A program made the translations under genes and the position numbers. A model generated the notes under the pieces. That model had not been told where the DNA came from. It saw only the letters and a program-made list of their open reading frames with translations, and did not search any database. Positions 8,767-18,400 of a stretch of 64,000 nt of DNA are shown here, in pieces (position 1 is the stretch's first letter; each line of letters opens with the position of its first letter). This DNA comes from Acholeplasma laidlawii_A (lineage in GTDB: Bacteria > Bacillota_I > Bacilli_A > Acholeplasmatales > Acholeplasmataceae), in assembly GCF_030166555.2 (NCBI RefSeq), contig NZ_CP126461.2; one strand, given 5' to 3'.

Positions 8767-9307
8767 GTTACTTATTTTCCCAACGGATACTGTTTATGGA
8801 TTAGGCACACCTTATTTAGATAAGGAAGGCTTAAAACAAATTTATGAAATTAAAGGTAGAGACTTTAATAAACCAATCGCGATATTAATCTCTAACTTAG
8901 ATCAAGTAAAAGAAATCGCTAAGGTCAGTGATAATGCATTCAAAGTAGCATCAAAATTTTGGCCAGGCGGGTTAACACTTATCTTTGAAAGTAGCGATAC
9001 TTACTATAAAAAAAGTGGTGAAAAAACAATTGGACTTAGAATGCCAAATCATAAGTTGGCTTTAAAATTAATTGATGAATTAGGTCCACTAAAAACAACC
9101 TCTGTAAACTACTCTAATCAAGCACCATTAAATGAATATGATGCAATCATGAAGGTATTTGGTGATAAAGTAGACAAAGTTTACCCAAATGAAGAAGTTT
9201 TAAGTGAAGTGTCGTCCACAGTCATAGACTTTACACACGATTTACCATCACTTATTAGACAAGGTGATATCACACTTGATGAAATAATGAAAGTTCTTGA
9301 AAAATAG
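8759..9307 (+). CDS. tsaC: Threonylcarbamoyl-AMP synthase (YrdC/Sua5 family, short form)
   Basis: About 182 residues from ATG 8759; AGGTGG lies 7-8 bases upstream, and the protein then starts MTKLLIFPTDTVYGLG as the family does. It makes threonylcarbamoyl-AMP for the t6A modification at tRNA position 37. It is the short TsaC form without the C-terminal Sua5 domain. It overlaps prmC by 8 bases, completing a prfA-prmC-tsaC run. The last codons form one arm of a terminator (9290-9316). Confidence 0.93.
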   Translation: MTKLLIFPTDTVYGLGTPYLDKEGLKQIYEIKGRDFNKPIAILISNLDQVKEIAKVSDNAFKVASKFWPGGLTLIFESSDTYYKKSGEKTIGLRMPNHKLALKLIDELGPLKTTSVNYSNQAPLNEYDAIMKVFGDKVDKVYPNEEVLSEVSSTVIDFTHDLPSLIRQGDITLDEIMKVLEK

Positions 9308-9316
9308 AACTTTTTT
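9290..9316 (+). terminator. Terminator overlapping the tsaC stop codon
   Basis: AAAGTTCT (9290-9297) pairs with AGAACTTT (9306-9313), followed by a T run to 9316. The 5' arm is coding sequence and the TAG stop (9305-9307) sits at the loop edge. Confidence 0.75.
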
Positions 9317-9317
9317 C

Positions 9318-9345
9318 ATGAAAAATTTTCATTATATGATAAAAT
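9318..9345 (+). promoter_or_regulatory. typA promoter with a perfect inverted repeat
   Basis: Extended -10 TGA-TAAAAT at 9337-9345. Just upstream ATGAAAA-A-TTTTCAT (9318-9332) is a perfect 7+7 inverted repeat lying where -35 and spacer contacts would be. It could be an operator; no regulator is implied by the sequence. Confidence 0.5.
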
Positions 9346-9375
9346 GATAAAGGCTTATAAAAGGAAGTATAAAAT

Positions 9376-11190
9376 ATGGAAATTAGAAACGTTGCCATCA
9401 TCGCTCACGTCGATCATGGAAAAACTACATTAGTAGATAAACTACTACAACAATCAAGTGAATATCGTGAAAACTCACACATGCAAGAACGTGCAATGGA
9501 TAACATTGATATTGAACGTGAAAGAGGTATTACAATTCTTGCAAAAGCTACCTCAATTGAATACGGTGATTATCGTATTAACATTATGGATACCCCAGGG
9601 CACGCCGATTTTGGTGGTGAAGTTGAACGTATTATGAAACTTGTTGATGGTGTATTACTATTAGTAGACGCTAAAGACGGTGTCATGCCACAAACAAAAT
9701 TCGTTTTAAGAAAAGCTTTAGAAGAAAAGTTAAAACCGATTGTTGTTATCAATAAAATTGACAGACCATTTGCAGACCCTAAAAAGACTGTAAACCAAGT
9801 GTTTGACTTATTTATTGACTTAGGGGCAACTGATGATCAATTGGAATTTCCAATTATTTATGCTTCTGGTTTATTAGGGTTATCAAGTTTTGATGTTGAA
9901 TTTGATTCAGCTAAAAACATGAAACCATTATTAGATACCATTGTAAACCATGTATCTAAACCTAATGTTAAACTTGATGGACCATTATTATTCCAACCAG
10001 CATTAATTGACTATAATGACTATGTTGGTCGTATGGGTATTGGTAAAGTATTCCAAGGCACTTTAAAAGTAAACTCATTTGTATCTTGTCTACGTCCTAA
10101 TGGAAAAGTAGATAATTTTAGAATTCAAAAACTATATCGTTATAGTGGTTTAACAAAAGTTGAAACTGCAGAAGCGCATGCTGGTGATATTGTTGCGATT
10201 GCTGGTTTAAGTGATATCTTTGTTGGAGACACCATTACTGAAGTTGGTGAAACTACAAGATTACCTTTATTACATATTGATGAACCAACTGTTCAAATGA
10301 CTTTCTTAACAAATAGTTCACCTTTTGCAGGGCAAGAAGGTAAGTTTGTTACGGCAAGTAAGATTGATGAAAGATTAACTAGAGAAGTTCAAAAAGACGT
10401 ATCCTTAAAAGTAGAAAAAGAACAAGGTTCTGAAAGTTGGTTAGTTTCAGGACGTGGAGAATTACACTTAGGTATTTTAATTGAAACAATGCGTAGAGAA
10501 GGCTTTGAATTTGCAGTATCTAGGCCTAAAGTTATTATTAAAAATATCGATGGTGTACTATGCGAACCATATGAAGAAGTTCAAGTGGATACGCCAAATG
10601 AATTTGTCGGTAGCGTGATGGAATTACTTGGTAACCGTAAAGGTGAAGTTATTAAAATGGACCAAGGTGTTAATGAAACAAGACTTGTTTATAACATGTC
10701 TTCACGTGGATTAATTGGCCTTATGACACAATTTTTAACTGCAACTAAAGGTTATGGTGTACTAGCACATAGTTTCTTGGAATATAAGAAAATGTCGAAT
10801 GATAATATAGGTAGTCGCCAAAACGGAGCACTTGTCTCACTTAAAGATGGCCAAACAACAGCTTATGCTATTGGACACTTAGAAGATAGAGGACAATTCT
10901 TTGTCGAACCAAGAGTCAACGTTTACGAAGGTATGATTGTTGGTATGAATAATAAAGATAATGACTTAGTCATCAACGTTGTTGAAGAAAAGAAATTAAC
11001 AAATATGCGTACATCTGGTAAAGATAATACAGTTGTCTTAAAAAGACCAATCGAAATTAGTTTAGAAGCATGTATGGACTTCATCAATGATGATGAATTA
11101 ATTGAAATTACTCCAAAAACTATTCGTATTAGAAAAAAATATTTAAAAGCAAATGAACGTAAAAAAGCAAACTACAGTCAAAATCAATAA
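9376..11190 (+). CDS. typA: Ribosome-associated translational GTPase TypA/BipA
   Basis: 604 residues, the usual BipA length. G motifs are clear: AHVDHGKT (residues 10-17), DTPGHADF (about 72-79) and NKID (about 126). The switch region RERGITI and the EF-G-like domains follow, including a conserved C-terminal segment near SSRGLIG. It binds ribosomes and aids 50S assembly and stress adaptation. AAGGAAG precedes the ATG. It is a single-gene unit with its own promoter and no visible terminator. Confidence 0.97.
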   Translation: MEIRNVAIIAHVDHGKTTLVDKLLQQSSEYRENSHMQERAMDNIDIERERGITILAKATSIEYGDYRINIMDTPGHADFGGEVERIMKLVDGVLLLVDAKDGVMPQTKFVLRKALEEKLKPIVVINKIDRPFADPKKTVNQVFDLFIDLGATDDQLEFPIIYASGLLGLSSFDVEFDSAKNMKPLLDTIVNHVSKPNVKLDGPLLFQPALIDYNDYVGRMGIGKVFQGTLKVNSFVSCLRPNGKVDNFRIQKLYRYSGLTKVETAEAHAGDIVAIAGLSDIFVGDTITEVGETTRLPLLHIDEPTVQMTFLTNSSPFAGQEGKFVTASKIDERLTREVQKDVSLKVEKEQGSESWLVSGRGELHLGILIETMRREGFEFAVSRPKVIIKNIDGVLCEPYEEVQVDTPNEFVGSVMELLGNRKGEVIKMDQGVNETRLVYNMSSRGLIGLMTQFLTATKGYGVLAHSFLEYKKMSNDNIGSRQNGALVSLKDGQTTAYAIGHLEDRGQFFVEPRVNVYEGMIVGMNNKDNDLVINVVEEKKLTNMRTSGKDNTVVLKRPIEISLEACMDFINDDELIEITPKTIRIRKKYLKANERKKANYSQNQ

Positions 11191-11226
11191 TTGATATGAA
11201 TATCAACCAATTAAACGATATTATTA

Positions 11227-11235
11227 TGTTATAAT
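11227..11235 (+). promoter_or_regulatory. Extended -10 promoter of rpiB-upp
   Basis: TGT-TATAAT. Upstream, immediately after the typA stop, TTGATAT-GA-ATATCAA (11191-11206) is a perfect inverted repeat that may bind a regulator. Confidence 0.6.
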
Positions 11236-11259
11236 AAATAAAAATGAGGATGGTGACAT

Positions 11260-11700
11260 ATGAAAATAGGCATTGGCGCAGATCATGCGGGTTTTAATAG
11301 AAAAACTGAAATCATTGAGTACTTAACTAAAAAAGGTTACGATGTTGTTGATTTCGGGGCACACTCAGTTGACCGAGTAGATTACCCTGATTATGCAAAA
11401 ACAGTTTCAGAAGCTGTTGTAAAAAAGGAAGTTGAAGTTGGTTTATTAGTATGTGGTACTGGTATTGGTATGAGTATTGCAGCAAATAAAGTCAAAGGCA
11501 TTAGAGCAGCTCACGTCTTTGATGAATTAACTGCTAGGCTTGCAAGAGAGCATAATCATGCAAATGTGATTGCTTTTGGCGGCAGAAATCAAACGACATC
11601 AGAATCTAAAATTATTGTTGATGCATATTTAAATGCAATAGAAGAAGTCCGTCATCAACATCGCGTAGATAAGATTGCAGCAATCGAAAATGGTGAGTAA
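11260..11700 (+). CDS. rpiB: Ribose-5-phosphate isomerase B
   Basis: A 146-residue RpiB/LacAB-family isomerase interconverting ribose-5-phosphate and ribulose-5-phosphate. It has the N-terminal GADHAGF motif (Asp8, His9), the LLVCGTGIGMSIAANK loop with catalytic Cys65, and HNHANVIAFGGR. It is the first gene of an operon with upp, 3 bases apart. This links pentose phosphate supply to pyrimidine salvage. GAGGATGG is the ribosome site. Confidence 0.94.
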   Translation: MKIGIGADHAGFNRKTEIIEYLTKKGYDVVDFGAHSVDRVDYPDYAKTVSEAVVKKEVEVGLLVCGTGIGMSIAANKVKGIRAAHVFDELTARLAREHNHANVIAFGGRNQTTSESKIIVDAYLNAIEEVRHQHRVDKIAAIENGE

Positions 11701-11703
11701 ACC

Positions 11704-12330
11704 ATGGGAAAACTTGTTGTATTAAATCATCCATTAATTGATCACAAAATGGCACTTATAAGAGATAAAAACACCAGTACTAAAACATTTAGAGAAACTG
11801 TTGGTGAAATTGGTGCATTAATCACTTATGAAATTACAAAAGATCTAGAAACTGTTGAAATTGAAGTAGAAACTCCAATTCAAAAAACAATTTGTAGACA
11901 ATTAAAAAAACAACTTGTTATTGTCCCAATCTTAAGAGCAGGACTTGGCATGGTTAATGGTATTCATGATATGGTACCAAGTGCAAAAATAGGTCATATC
12001 GGGTTATATAGAGATGAAAAATCTCTAGAACCGGTTTCTTATTATGCAAAATTCCCAACAGATATTTTAGATGGTGTAGTTTTAGTAGTTGACCCAATGC
12101 TTGCAACGGGGGGATCAGCTACAGCAGCAATCACTGAACTTAAAAATCGTGGTGCTAAAGATGTTAGATTTGTTGGTCTAGTCGGGTGTCCTGAAGGTGT
12201 TAAACGTCTTCAAATGGATCATCCAGATGTTCCAATATATTTAGCAGCATTAGATGAAAAACTTAATGAGGTTGGCTACATTGTACCAGGACTTGGAGAT
12301 GCAGGAGACCGCCTCTTCGGTACTAAATAA
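11704..12330 (+). CDS. upp: Uracil phosphoribosyltransferase
   Basis: 208 residues, the normal UPRTase length. It converts uracil plus PRPP to UMP in salvage. The PRPP-binding segment is VVDPMLATGGSATAAI (from about residue 127), and the uracil site near the C-terminus includes GYIVPGLGDAGDRLFGTK. It follows rpiB closely. Its TAA shares a base with the ATG of the next small membrane gene. Confidence 0.97.
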   Translation: MGKLVVLNHPLIDHKMALIRDKNTSTKTFRETVGEIGALITYEITKDLETVEIEVETPIQKTICRQLKKQLVIVPILRAGLGMVNGIHDMVPSAKIGHIGLYRDEKSLEPVSYYAKFPTDILDGVVLVVDPMLATGGSATAAITELKNRGAKDVRFVGLVGCPEGVKRLQMDHPDVPIYLAALDEKLNEVGYIVPGLGDAGDRLFGTK

Positions 12331-12545
12331 TGAACCCATATGTGAATTATATTGTATTTTGGTCTGTATTTGTAGTAGGTTTCTTCATAAGTTTTAGAAT
12401 CCTACAGGCAATAGAAATAGAAAAATATTTCAAAAAGTATAGACTCTTTGAAATCAATGCGGCATATTTAATTCTTTCATTATTAACAAGTTACTTTTTA
12501 GCTAAAATGCTATTAGACATTATCGAATTATTTCCAAGGAACTAA
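12330..12545 (+). CDS. Small membrane protein, DUF1146 (YwzB-like)
   Basis: 71 residues with two hydrophobic helices (about 8-27 and 43-65) around a charged loop (IEIEKYFKKYR). This layout matches the DUF1146/YwzB family, whose function is unknown. It starts on the last base of the upp stop (TAATG), so it is coupled to upp. Its last 18 bases overlap the end of the convergent yigZ gene, and its terminator lies inside yigZ. Confidence 0.75.
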   Translation: MNPYVNYIVFWSVFVVGFFISFRILQAIEIEKYFKKYRLFEINAAYLILSLLTSYFLAKMLLDIIELFPRN

Positions 12546-13118
12546 AATATCTTTAGTTCCTTTTTCTTTTACTAATTTAAATATATGACGATGTTCTTCA
12601 ATTAAATGTAGATCATCAGTAAAAGAAAGTTCATATATGACATCACCTAAAAAATCTTTATTTGTAATAAAATCTTTAAAAAGGTGATCTATTAAACCAA
12701 TTTGATCATATTTAAATGTGACTTCAAAATTCGTTGTAGTTATCTTTTTTAAGATAGGTGCATCAATTAATGCTTGTGAAATGGATTTATCATATGCTCT
12801 AATTAAACCACCAGCACCAAGTTTAATGCCACCAAAATAACGAACTACAACAGCAAAACAATTATGTAGATTGTTTTTATTTAAAACCTCTAGCATCGGC
12901 ACACCTGCTGTACCAGATGGTTCACCATCATCATTTGACCCTTGAGAGTTTTCAAAGACATATGCAGTACAATAATGAGTTGCTTTAGGATAAGTCTTTT
13001 TAATGCTTTTTAGTATTTCAGGCATGTCCAAAATACTATCTATTGGTGTAAGGATAGCTATAAAATCGGACTTATCAATAATAATTTTATGATCGATTTG
13101 TTTTTCTAAATAATACAT
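12528..13118 (-). CDS. YigZ/IMPACT family protein
   Basis: 196 residues of the UPF0029 (YigZ/IMPACT) family. The signature NDDGEPSGTAGVP and the VVVRYFGGIKLGAGGLIRAY block are complete, followed by the C-terminal ferredoxin-like domain. Bacterial members are poorly defined; the eukaryotic relative regulates translation control. AAGGTGATT precedes the start. The 3' end overlaps the DUF1146 gene by 18 bases on the other strand. Confidence 0.9.
   Translation of the reverse strand: MYYLEKQIDHKIIIDKSDFIAILTPIDSILDMPEILKSIKKTYPKATHYCTAYVFENSQGSNDDGEPSGTAGVPMLEVLNKNNLHNCFAVVVRYFGGIKLGAGGLIRAYDKSISQALIDAPILKKITTTNFEVTFKYDQIGLIDHLFKDFITNKDFLGDVIYELSFTDDLHLIEEHRHIFKLVKEKGTKDILVPWK
12536..12565 (+). 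terminator. Plus-strand terminator inside the 3' end of yigZ
   Basis: AAGGAACTAAA (12536-12546) pairs with TTTAGTTCCTT (12552-12562), followed by T's. It ends the rpiB-upp-DUF1146 transcript, yet it is coding sequence for the C-terminus of yigZ. Confidence 0.75.
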
Positions 13119-13136
13119 ATAATCACCTTATATAAA

Positions 13137-13145
13137 AGTATATCA
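13137..13145 (-). promoter_or_regulatory. Extended -10 promoter of yigZ
   Basis: Minus-strand TGA-TATACT, about 20 bases before the yigZ start. It is divergent from the cca promoter. Confidence 0.5.
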
Positions 13146-13206
13146 TAAAAACATATAAGTTTTTCACACATTTATTGATACCTCCCTTTTTATAATGTGC
13201 TATTTT

Positions 13207-13215
13207 TGATATAAT
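13207..13215 (+). promoter_or_regulatory. Extended -10 promoter of cca-yhaM
   Basis: TGA-TATAAT; the start would be near 13222. No convincing -35 element 17 bases upstream. Confidence 0.6.
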
Positions 13216-13254
13216 GTTTAAGGTATATAAAATAATTGGTAGGTTACAAAAAAT

Positions 13255-14403
13255 ATGAGTTTAAAATCAGCGAAAAATTTAATCAGAGATTTAAAGAAAC
13301 AAGGCTATCAAGCTTACCTTGTTGGAGGCGTAGTCAGAGACTTTCTAATGAAAGCTAAGTTTAGCGATATCGATATAACTACCAGTGCCAAACCATTTGA
13401 AGTTATGAAGCATTTTAAAGCAGTACCTACAGGTATCAAATATGGTACGATAACTATCATGTATGACAATGTTTCTTTTGAAGTAACAACATTTAGAACA
13501 GATGGCCCTACATCAGACTTTAGACATCCAGATTCTGTCATTTATTCGGATAACGTTAATGATGACGTGATGCGTCGTGATTTTACAATGAATGGTATTC
13601 TAATGGATGAGTATCAAAATATCTATGACTACGTAGGTGGTCAAAGAGATATTGAACATAAAATTATCCGCGCAATTGGTGATCCTAACGAACGCTTTAA
13701 AGAAGATGCACTACGTATGTTAAGAGCATTCTATTTCCAATCTAAATTAGGCTTTGAAATAGAACCTGTAACCAAACAAGCAATTCAAGATAATACACAT
13801 TTAATTAAAGAGTTAGCTATGGAACGCATTCATGCTGAGCTCATTAAAATACTTAGGGGTAAACACCTAAAAATGGCTTTAAACACTATGATTGAAACAG
13901 GTATACATAAAGTGCTACCTGGATTAGAAAAAGGGATTATACATACCGCTAAGTTAGAAGAAATGCCTTTTATTGATACATTCTTTGCTTTATCTTTTAC
14001 TTTAAATAATGGATTTATTCCGGCTAAATGGACATTTTCAAATAGACACCGTCATAAATATCAAAAGGCGAGTGAACTTGCATTAATGCATCCTACAACA
14101 ATTCCAGATACTGCTCTGTATCACTATGGATTAGAGATTTCTTTACTTGCTAATAAGGTAAACTTCAATTTAGGTAAACAAAGTTATCAAAATCAATCAC
14201 TTCAAGATAGATTTAATAACTTACCACTTAAAAGCGAGTTAGACCTTGCACTGACGAGTCAAGAAATTATGGATATTGTAAATAAAAAAGCAGGTGCTTG
14301 GTTAGGTAAATTAAAGGCACATATGATCGATCTTATTCTAGAAAAGAAGTTATCTAACAATAAAGAAGCACTAACAAATTTTGTTAGCACATATGAGGTA
14401 TAA
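13255..14403 (+). CDS. cca: CCA tRNA nucleotidyltransferase
   Basis: A 382-residue class II nucleotidyltransferase that adds or repairs the 3' CCA of tRNA. The catalytic head is VGGVVRDFLMKAKFSDIDIT, with metal-binding Asp38 and Asp40. The downstream motifs are RRDFTMNGILMD and EDALRMLRAFYF. It forms an operon with yhaM, 3 bases downstream, which pairs a tRNA 3'-end builder with a 3'-5' exoribonuclease. Poly(A) polymerase is a related alternative, but the motif set and length favour Cca. Confidence 0.92.
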   Translation: MSLKSAKNLIRDLKKQGYQAYLVGGVVRDFLMKAKFSDIDITTSAKPFEVMKHFKAVPTGIKYGTITIMYDNVSFEVTTFRTDGPTSDFRHPDSVIYSDNVNDDVMRRDFTMNGILMDEYQNIYDYVGGQRDIEHKIIRAIGDPNERFKEDALRMLRAFYFQSKLGFEIEPVTKQAIQDNTHLIKELAMERIHAELIKILRGKHLKMALNTMIETGIHKVLPGLEKGIIHTAKLEEMPFIDTFFALSFTLNNGFIPAKWTFSNRHRHKYQKASELALMHPTTIPDTALYHYGLEISLLANKVNFNLGKQSYQNQSLQDRFNNLPLKSELDLALTSQEIMDIVNKKAGAWLGKLKAHMIDLILEKKLSNNKEALTNFVSTYEV

Positions 14404-14406
14404 GAG

Positions 14407-15312
14407 ATGGAAATAATTATTGGTAAAGTAGAATCTATTAATAAAGGTGATAACTATTGTAATGCATCTTTATCCTTAGAAGATAAAAAACATTTTAATG
14501 TAAAACTTAATATGGAAGATGATCAGTTACTTGCTATTGGTAAAGTGTTTGTCTTTGAAGTAGAAGCTTTTTATAAAGAAGAAGTTAAACAATATAAGTC
14601 ACTTAAGATAACACCTTTAGAAGTTTCAGATTTATCGAAACAAGATAAGAACAGACTATATTCCTTATTCTATGATTATGCACCTATACCATTAAAAGAT
14701 ATTCGTGTAGGTATTGAATCATTCTTAAATAGAATAGAAAATAAGATTCTAAAAGATGTAACAACAATAGTATATGAAAAACATGAAGGTCAATACTACC
14801 TGCATCCAGCTGCTACTAAATTTCATCATGCCTATGTTGGTGGTTTAGCATATCATACATTTACAATGTTAAAATTAGTCGATGCGATGTTAAGTGTATA
14901 TGACTATCTAGATAAAGACCTTCTTTATGCAGCAACGATACTACATGATATTTCTAAGATTGATGAAATGACTGGTGTTGATGGAGAGTATACTACAGAA
15001 GGTTTACTCATTGGTCACTTAGTCATGGCAAGTATTGAAGTTGAAAAAGCAGCAACAATTTTAGGTGTAGAAGATAGCGAAGAAGTACTTTTATTAAAAC
15101 ACTTAATCGTTTCACATCATGGACAACTAAACTTTGGTTCTCCTAAGAAACCTCAAACCGGTGAAGCATTACTTCTTTGGTATATTGATTCAATTGATTC
15201 TAAGTTTACAGAATTAAAAACAGCCTTAGAAGGTACTAAAGCTGGTGAGTTTACTCAAAGTGTTGCGGTACTTGATAAAATGCGTTTCTACAAATCAAAA
15301 TTAAAAAAATAA
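14407..15312 (+). CDS. yhaM: 3'-5' exoribonuclease YhaM
   Basis: 301 residues with an N-terminal OB-fold (about 1-85) and an HD hydrolase domain. HHAYVGGLAYHT starts near 139 and LHDISKID has His180-Asp181; a further HH pair (SHHGQ) completes the metal site. The family degrades RNA 3' to 5' and acts on short single-stranded ends. It is the second gene after cca, and a strong terminator follows. Confidence 0.92.
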   Translation: MEIIIGKVESINKGDNYCNASLSLEDKKHFNVKLNMEDDQLLAIGKVFVFEVEAFYKEEVKQYKSLKITPLEVSDLSKQDKNRLYSLFYDYAPIPLKDIRVGIESFLNRIENKILKDVTTIVYEKHEGQYYLHPAATKFHHAYVGGLAYHTFTMLKLVDAMLSVYDYLDKDLLYAATILHDISKIDEMTGVDGEYTTEGLLIGHLVMASIEVEKAATILGVEDSEEVLLLKHLIVSHHGQLNFGSPKKPQTGEALLLWYIDSIDSKFTELKTALEGTKAGEFTQSVAVLDKMRFYKSKLKK

Positions 15313-15319
15313 TAAATTG

Positions 15320-15349
15320 TCCTTAGGTTTAATGCCTAGGGATTTTTTT
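15320..15349 (+). terminator. Terminator after yhaM
   Basis: TCCTTAGG (15320-15327) pairs with CCTAGGGA (15335-15342), one G-T pair, followed by T7. Confidence 0.85.
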
Positions 15350-15367
15350 ATGCAGATATATAAAGAA

Positions 15368-15393
15368 AAATGCGACTATTGCTAGTCGCATTT
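15368..15393 (-). terminator. Terminator of the large lipoprotein gene
   Basis: AAATGCGACTA (15368-15378) pairs with TAGTCGCATTT (15383-15393) across a four-base loop; T's follow on the minus strand. Confidence 0.85.
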
Positions 15394-15411
15394 AAACTTT
15401 TAATTTATGAA

Positions 15412-18400
15412 TTAAGCACCTTGTAATACGTTGAAGAAATCACCGTATGAAGCTGCGTATGATGCGTTGTATGCACGATCATAGATTGTTGAACCAGTAC
15501 CATTGATACCATCAAAGTATGCATAACCGAAGAATTGGTTGAAGTTAGCATCTCTTAATACTTGTAATCTTGCATTTAAGTCTGTATTAGTTAATACGAT
15601 ATCGCCTTCAAAGATGTATTGGAAAGCAATTTCTAATTGAGCAAATGAAGAAGTATACTTAGTATCTGAGAAGATTGGTCCGAAATACTTAGATATTGTT
15701 GTTTGTAATGAAGTTGGTAATGTTGTAATACCAGTTTCTTCTTTAGCTTCTTCAATATAGATATATAATTGTTCCCAAGTGATTTCGTTACCATCGTTGT
15801 TGTAACCAACAACTTTTGTACCTGATACGTAAGGATTTTCTAATTTTGAAGTGTAATCTAATTTTTTAGATTCTGCAACTGCTTCTAACAATGCTGATTG
15901 TTGGTGTACAAATGATTTAGCAATAACTAAATGCCATCCAAAAGCTGTACGGACTGCTGCATTACCATCTGATTCTATCTTAGTATCTGAATCAATGTTA
16001 GATGGAGCATACATTGGAAGAAGTGCATTTGCACGGTTAACTTTTTCTTCTTGTGTAGGCTTAACACCATTATCAAGTGCATTTACTTGATCTTTAATGT
16101 ATTGTGCCATGTTGATTGCATAAGCGTAGAAGTCTGCATCTAAACCGTTTTGTGAACCTGGGAAGTTAGTCTCATTTGAGATAGTTCCTAAGTCTTTGTA
16201 AACAAGTTTGATACCAGCTTTTCTAAATGGAACCCAAACGTCTTCACGGTTGAATGAGTTGATGTATTCATCAATTTCTTCTTGCGTAGCATCTGGACCT
16301 GGGTATGCAACAGTGGTTAATGTATAACGTGTTGAATTGTTGTATGATTGAACAACGTTTTGTAAACCTTGTGTAATAGATGGTGCTAATTTAGCACGTT
16401 TGTTTACTTGAACTATTAATTGTTGGATTAATAATTCTAATTCATCACGTTTAGCTTGATCTAATTCATTTGGATTGTCTGGTTGTCCATCGCGGTCTAA
16501 GTCGATTTGGAATAATAAGTGTGAAGCATCAATTGCAACGTCATTAGCTTGTAATGTATTTGCAAGTGTTGCTAACTTAGTATAAATATTGTTGTCAACT
16601 GTATCGTGATCAAAGTGAACTGTTAAGTCTTCTTGGAATAACTTTCTTAACTCTTGTTGTACATAGATTTTATCTAATGCATCTTCAGTAGCAGTTCTAT
16701 CATCTTGTGCCCAAGCACCAAAACCTAGAAGTAAGAAGCTTTCAATACCCATAGTTGCTGGGAAACCAGCTGATTCGTATTGGTTTGCTAAGAATGGATT
16801 TACATATTGAGTTTCAAATTGTTTTCTGAAGTCTTTCATATCATCAACTGTAATTTCATCTTCATAAGCATCTCTTAATTTTTCAATGAAAATAATGTCT
16901 AATGCTGTTGATAGACCTAATGTTTCTTCTACATAAGCGAAGAAGTCATTTACAGTTAATACTGTACCGTTTACATCTAATAATGTGTTGTTATCTTTAA
17001 AACCTTTTGAACCTTTATATTCATTTTGATTAGCGTATAATTCACGAATAATTGGATCATAGATATTAATTTTAACATCTTCGTATTTTTCAGTTACTTT
17101 AGAAGTTACGTAAGTAGTAGTTAATCTTTGTTCAATTAATTTAGCATATGCTTCGTTTTTGTAAGCTTGAGCTTGTTCATTATCTAAGAACTTAACGTCT
17201 TCAGCATCTGTTTCATCTAAGATATCTTTATCTTCATCACGGTTGTCATCTAATAAGAATAATAGATATTGACCACCAGCTATTGATTGTACTTGACGTG
17301 AGTATGGTTTAGCGTAAGGTACATCATCTGCATCACGGCCATTACCACCATCATATAATACGTTTGAATCCATGTTGTACACTGTATTTCTTAAATCTGC
17401 TGCTGAAGCAAATCTTGGGTCAGTATATTCCATTGTGAATTCAGCGATTAAGTCATCCATTGAAATAGTGTTTTCTGCAAAGTCAGTTGCATAAGTTGTA
17501 CCATATAATTCGTCATGGATTTCTAAGAATACTTGTAATACTTGGTTATTAGTTTGAGCATCATCTAATAATAAAGCTGCATCAGTAGTAGAGTTGATTA
17601 CATATTTGCTGTAGTATGTAGCAAAATCAGTATTTCTGTAGTCAACAGTCATTAAGTTATTTGGATCTTGTTTAAGATCATTTACTAAGATGTCTAATGC
17701 TTTTTGATGATAACCATCTGTACTCCATTCAGGGTGAGAAGAACCACCTTGTAAAATAGCAATTAAATCTTGATCAGCGATATTTGGAATTCTATACCAT
17801 TCACCACGTGAGTTTGATTTAATAGAGTGTTTACGTAAAGCTGTTTCATACTCTAATACAGATTCGAATTTAACAATAACTACTGAAGTGTCATAACGAC
17901 CAGCAATATTGTTCTTGTAGTAAGTAACTGCATGTGCTTCGGAAATGTAAGCTGCTGAGTCTTCATCGTTGATATCGCCTGTTTCAGCGCCAACTGTATC
18001 CCCTAATAAGCCATTTGCATAAACTTTCTTTTGAACTGGTAACTTGTATTGATCAATTAAAGCATCAATTATCCCTTGGTAAGCTGGATAAGCTGCTTTG
18101 TTTACATAACCAAAAACAAATGGAGCATCTTTATCAAAGTCAACTGCTTGACCTCTCGCGATCACATCTGCTACAACATCATCTAAGAAGTTGATTAAAT
18201 CGTTTTTATCAACACCCGGATTAGTAATAATAAATGAGTCCACAAATGATAAGATTCTTTGTGCAAGCATACTATCTGGAAGATCATTTAGTTGCTCTGG
18301 TGTGATTGCTGCAGATGAGAAGAGTGCTGTATTGATTTCTTGTTCAAATGCTTTAACCTCGAAAACTGATAGATTTGCTTTGTCAATTTCTACATCAGCA

